In this document: positions 12,980 to 13,069 of the stretch, one piece after another
Position numbering within the stretch: position 1 is the stretch's first letter
How the letters are laid out: the number at the start of each line of letters is the position of its first letter
Assembly (NCBI GenBank): GCA_964624955.1
Contig: CAZUZF010000026.1
Coordinates: 1 to 13,069 of the forward strand
Reading direction: 5' to 3'
DNA from: JACQHJ01 sp964624955
Lineage (GTDB): Bacteria; Patescibacteriota; Microgenomatia; Levybacterales; UBA12049
Length of the DNA stretch: 13,069 bases
Made by a program: the position numbers and the translations under genes
Notes under the pieces: model-generated
Seen by the model: the letters and a program-made list of their open reading frames with translations, nothing else
The model's database searches: none
Told to the model about the DNA's origin: nothing

Positions 12980-13069
12980 ATGAAAGAAAAACCATTAATT
13001 ACGGTAATTCTTCCTGTCCGAAACTCTGCCACAACACTGGCGGATTGCCTTTCTTCTCTTTTAAACCAA
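12980..13069 (+). CDS. GT2 family glycosyltransferase, N-terminal fragment
   Basis: The first 30 codons of a gene that runs off the window edge. ITVILPVRNSATTLADCLSS (residues 7-26) is the classic opening of a GT-A fold GT2 enzyme: a beta strand with V-x-L-P-V-R-N, then the helix that follows the first nucleotide-sugar contact, ending S-L-L-N-Q. The ATG at 12980 follows a good promoter by about 70 bases, with no SD. Placed directly after the GT4-like and GT-C-like genes, it likely belongs to the same surface-glycan pathway, though with its own promoter. Donor and acceptor cannot be told from this fragment. Confidence 0.8.
   Translation, partial: MKEKPLITVILPVRNSATTLADCLSSLLNQ

Noticed and set aside
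1..13069. CRISPR array, tRNA, rRNA or insertion sequence
   Set aside because: I found no regularly spaced repeats, no tRNA-like folds, no rRNA-like stretches and no transposase gene or terminal inverted repeats.
1..13069. Alternative genetic code with TGA read as Gly or Trp
   Set aside because: Genes end in TAA or TAG at expected lengths, and no conserved protein is interrupted by an in-frame TGA.

Overview
The window is A+T-rich (about two thirds by eye) and densely packed, with short intergenic gaps and almost only TAA stops. I see no sign of stop-codon recoding. The gene style suggests a Candidate Phyla Radiation (Patescibacteria) genome, perhaps of the Microgenomates type. The reasons are a cell-surface protein ending in a TPPTGPE sorting motif followed by a membrane span and an Arg-rich tail, a Rho without the usual N-terminal helical domain, a small DUF5678-like/retropepsin-like gene pair, and a large YfhO/AftD-like membrane glycosyltransferase. 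This placement is inference from style; the window contains no rRNA or other marker of taxonomy.

Left half, minus strand (2-5448). Transcription runs leftwards from a divergent region near 5450-5620. The order is a membrane-anchored sulfatase with a C-terminal Cys-containing extracellular domain, transcription terminator Rho, a 67-residue DUF5678-like protein overlapping a retropepsin-like aspartic protease, and a membrane-anchored LysM-LysM-M23 peptidoglycan hydrolase. Rho, the small pair and the M23 gene each have a recognisable TTGACN / TATAAT-like promoter. The promoter of the small pair places the start codon at or next to +1, which implies a leaderless mRNA.

Right half, plus strand (5624-13069). 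First comes a short secreted, very Arg-rich protein of unknown function in a closed unit: promoter, leader hairpin, strong Shine-Dalgarno (SD) sequence, gene and intrinsic terminator. Next is a two-gene unit behind a perfect-consensus promoter. It encodes a DUF11-like surface protein with a sortase-type tail, joined by a TAATG overlap to a 339-residue protein with a textbook twin-arginine signal. A strong hairpin separates this unit from a glycan-building group: a GT4-like glycosyltransferase, a 1113-residue GT-C-like membrane protein and, after a new promoter, the start of a GT2 glycosyltransferase cut by the window edge.

Taken together, most genes concern the cell envelope: wall cleavage (M23), extracellular sulfate-ester hydrolysis (sulfatase), sortase-anchored and Tat-exported surface proteins, and glycan assembly (three glycosyltransferases). 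Rho is the only core housekeeping gene. The parts I could not assign to a known family are the secreted proteins at 5624-6097 and 7061-8080. They are also the only two genes here with strong SD sequences.
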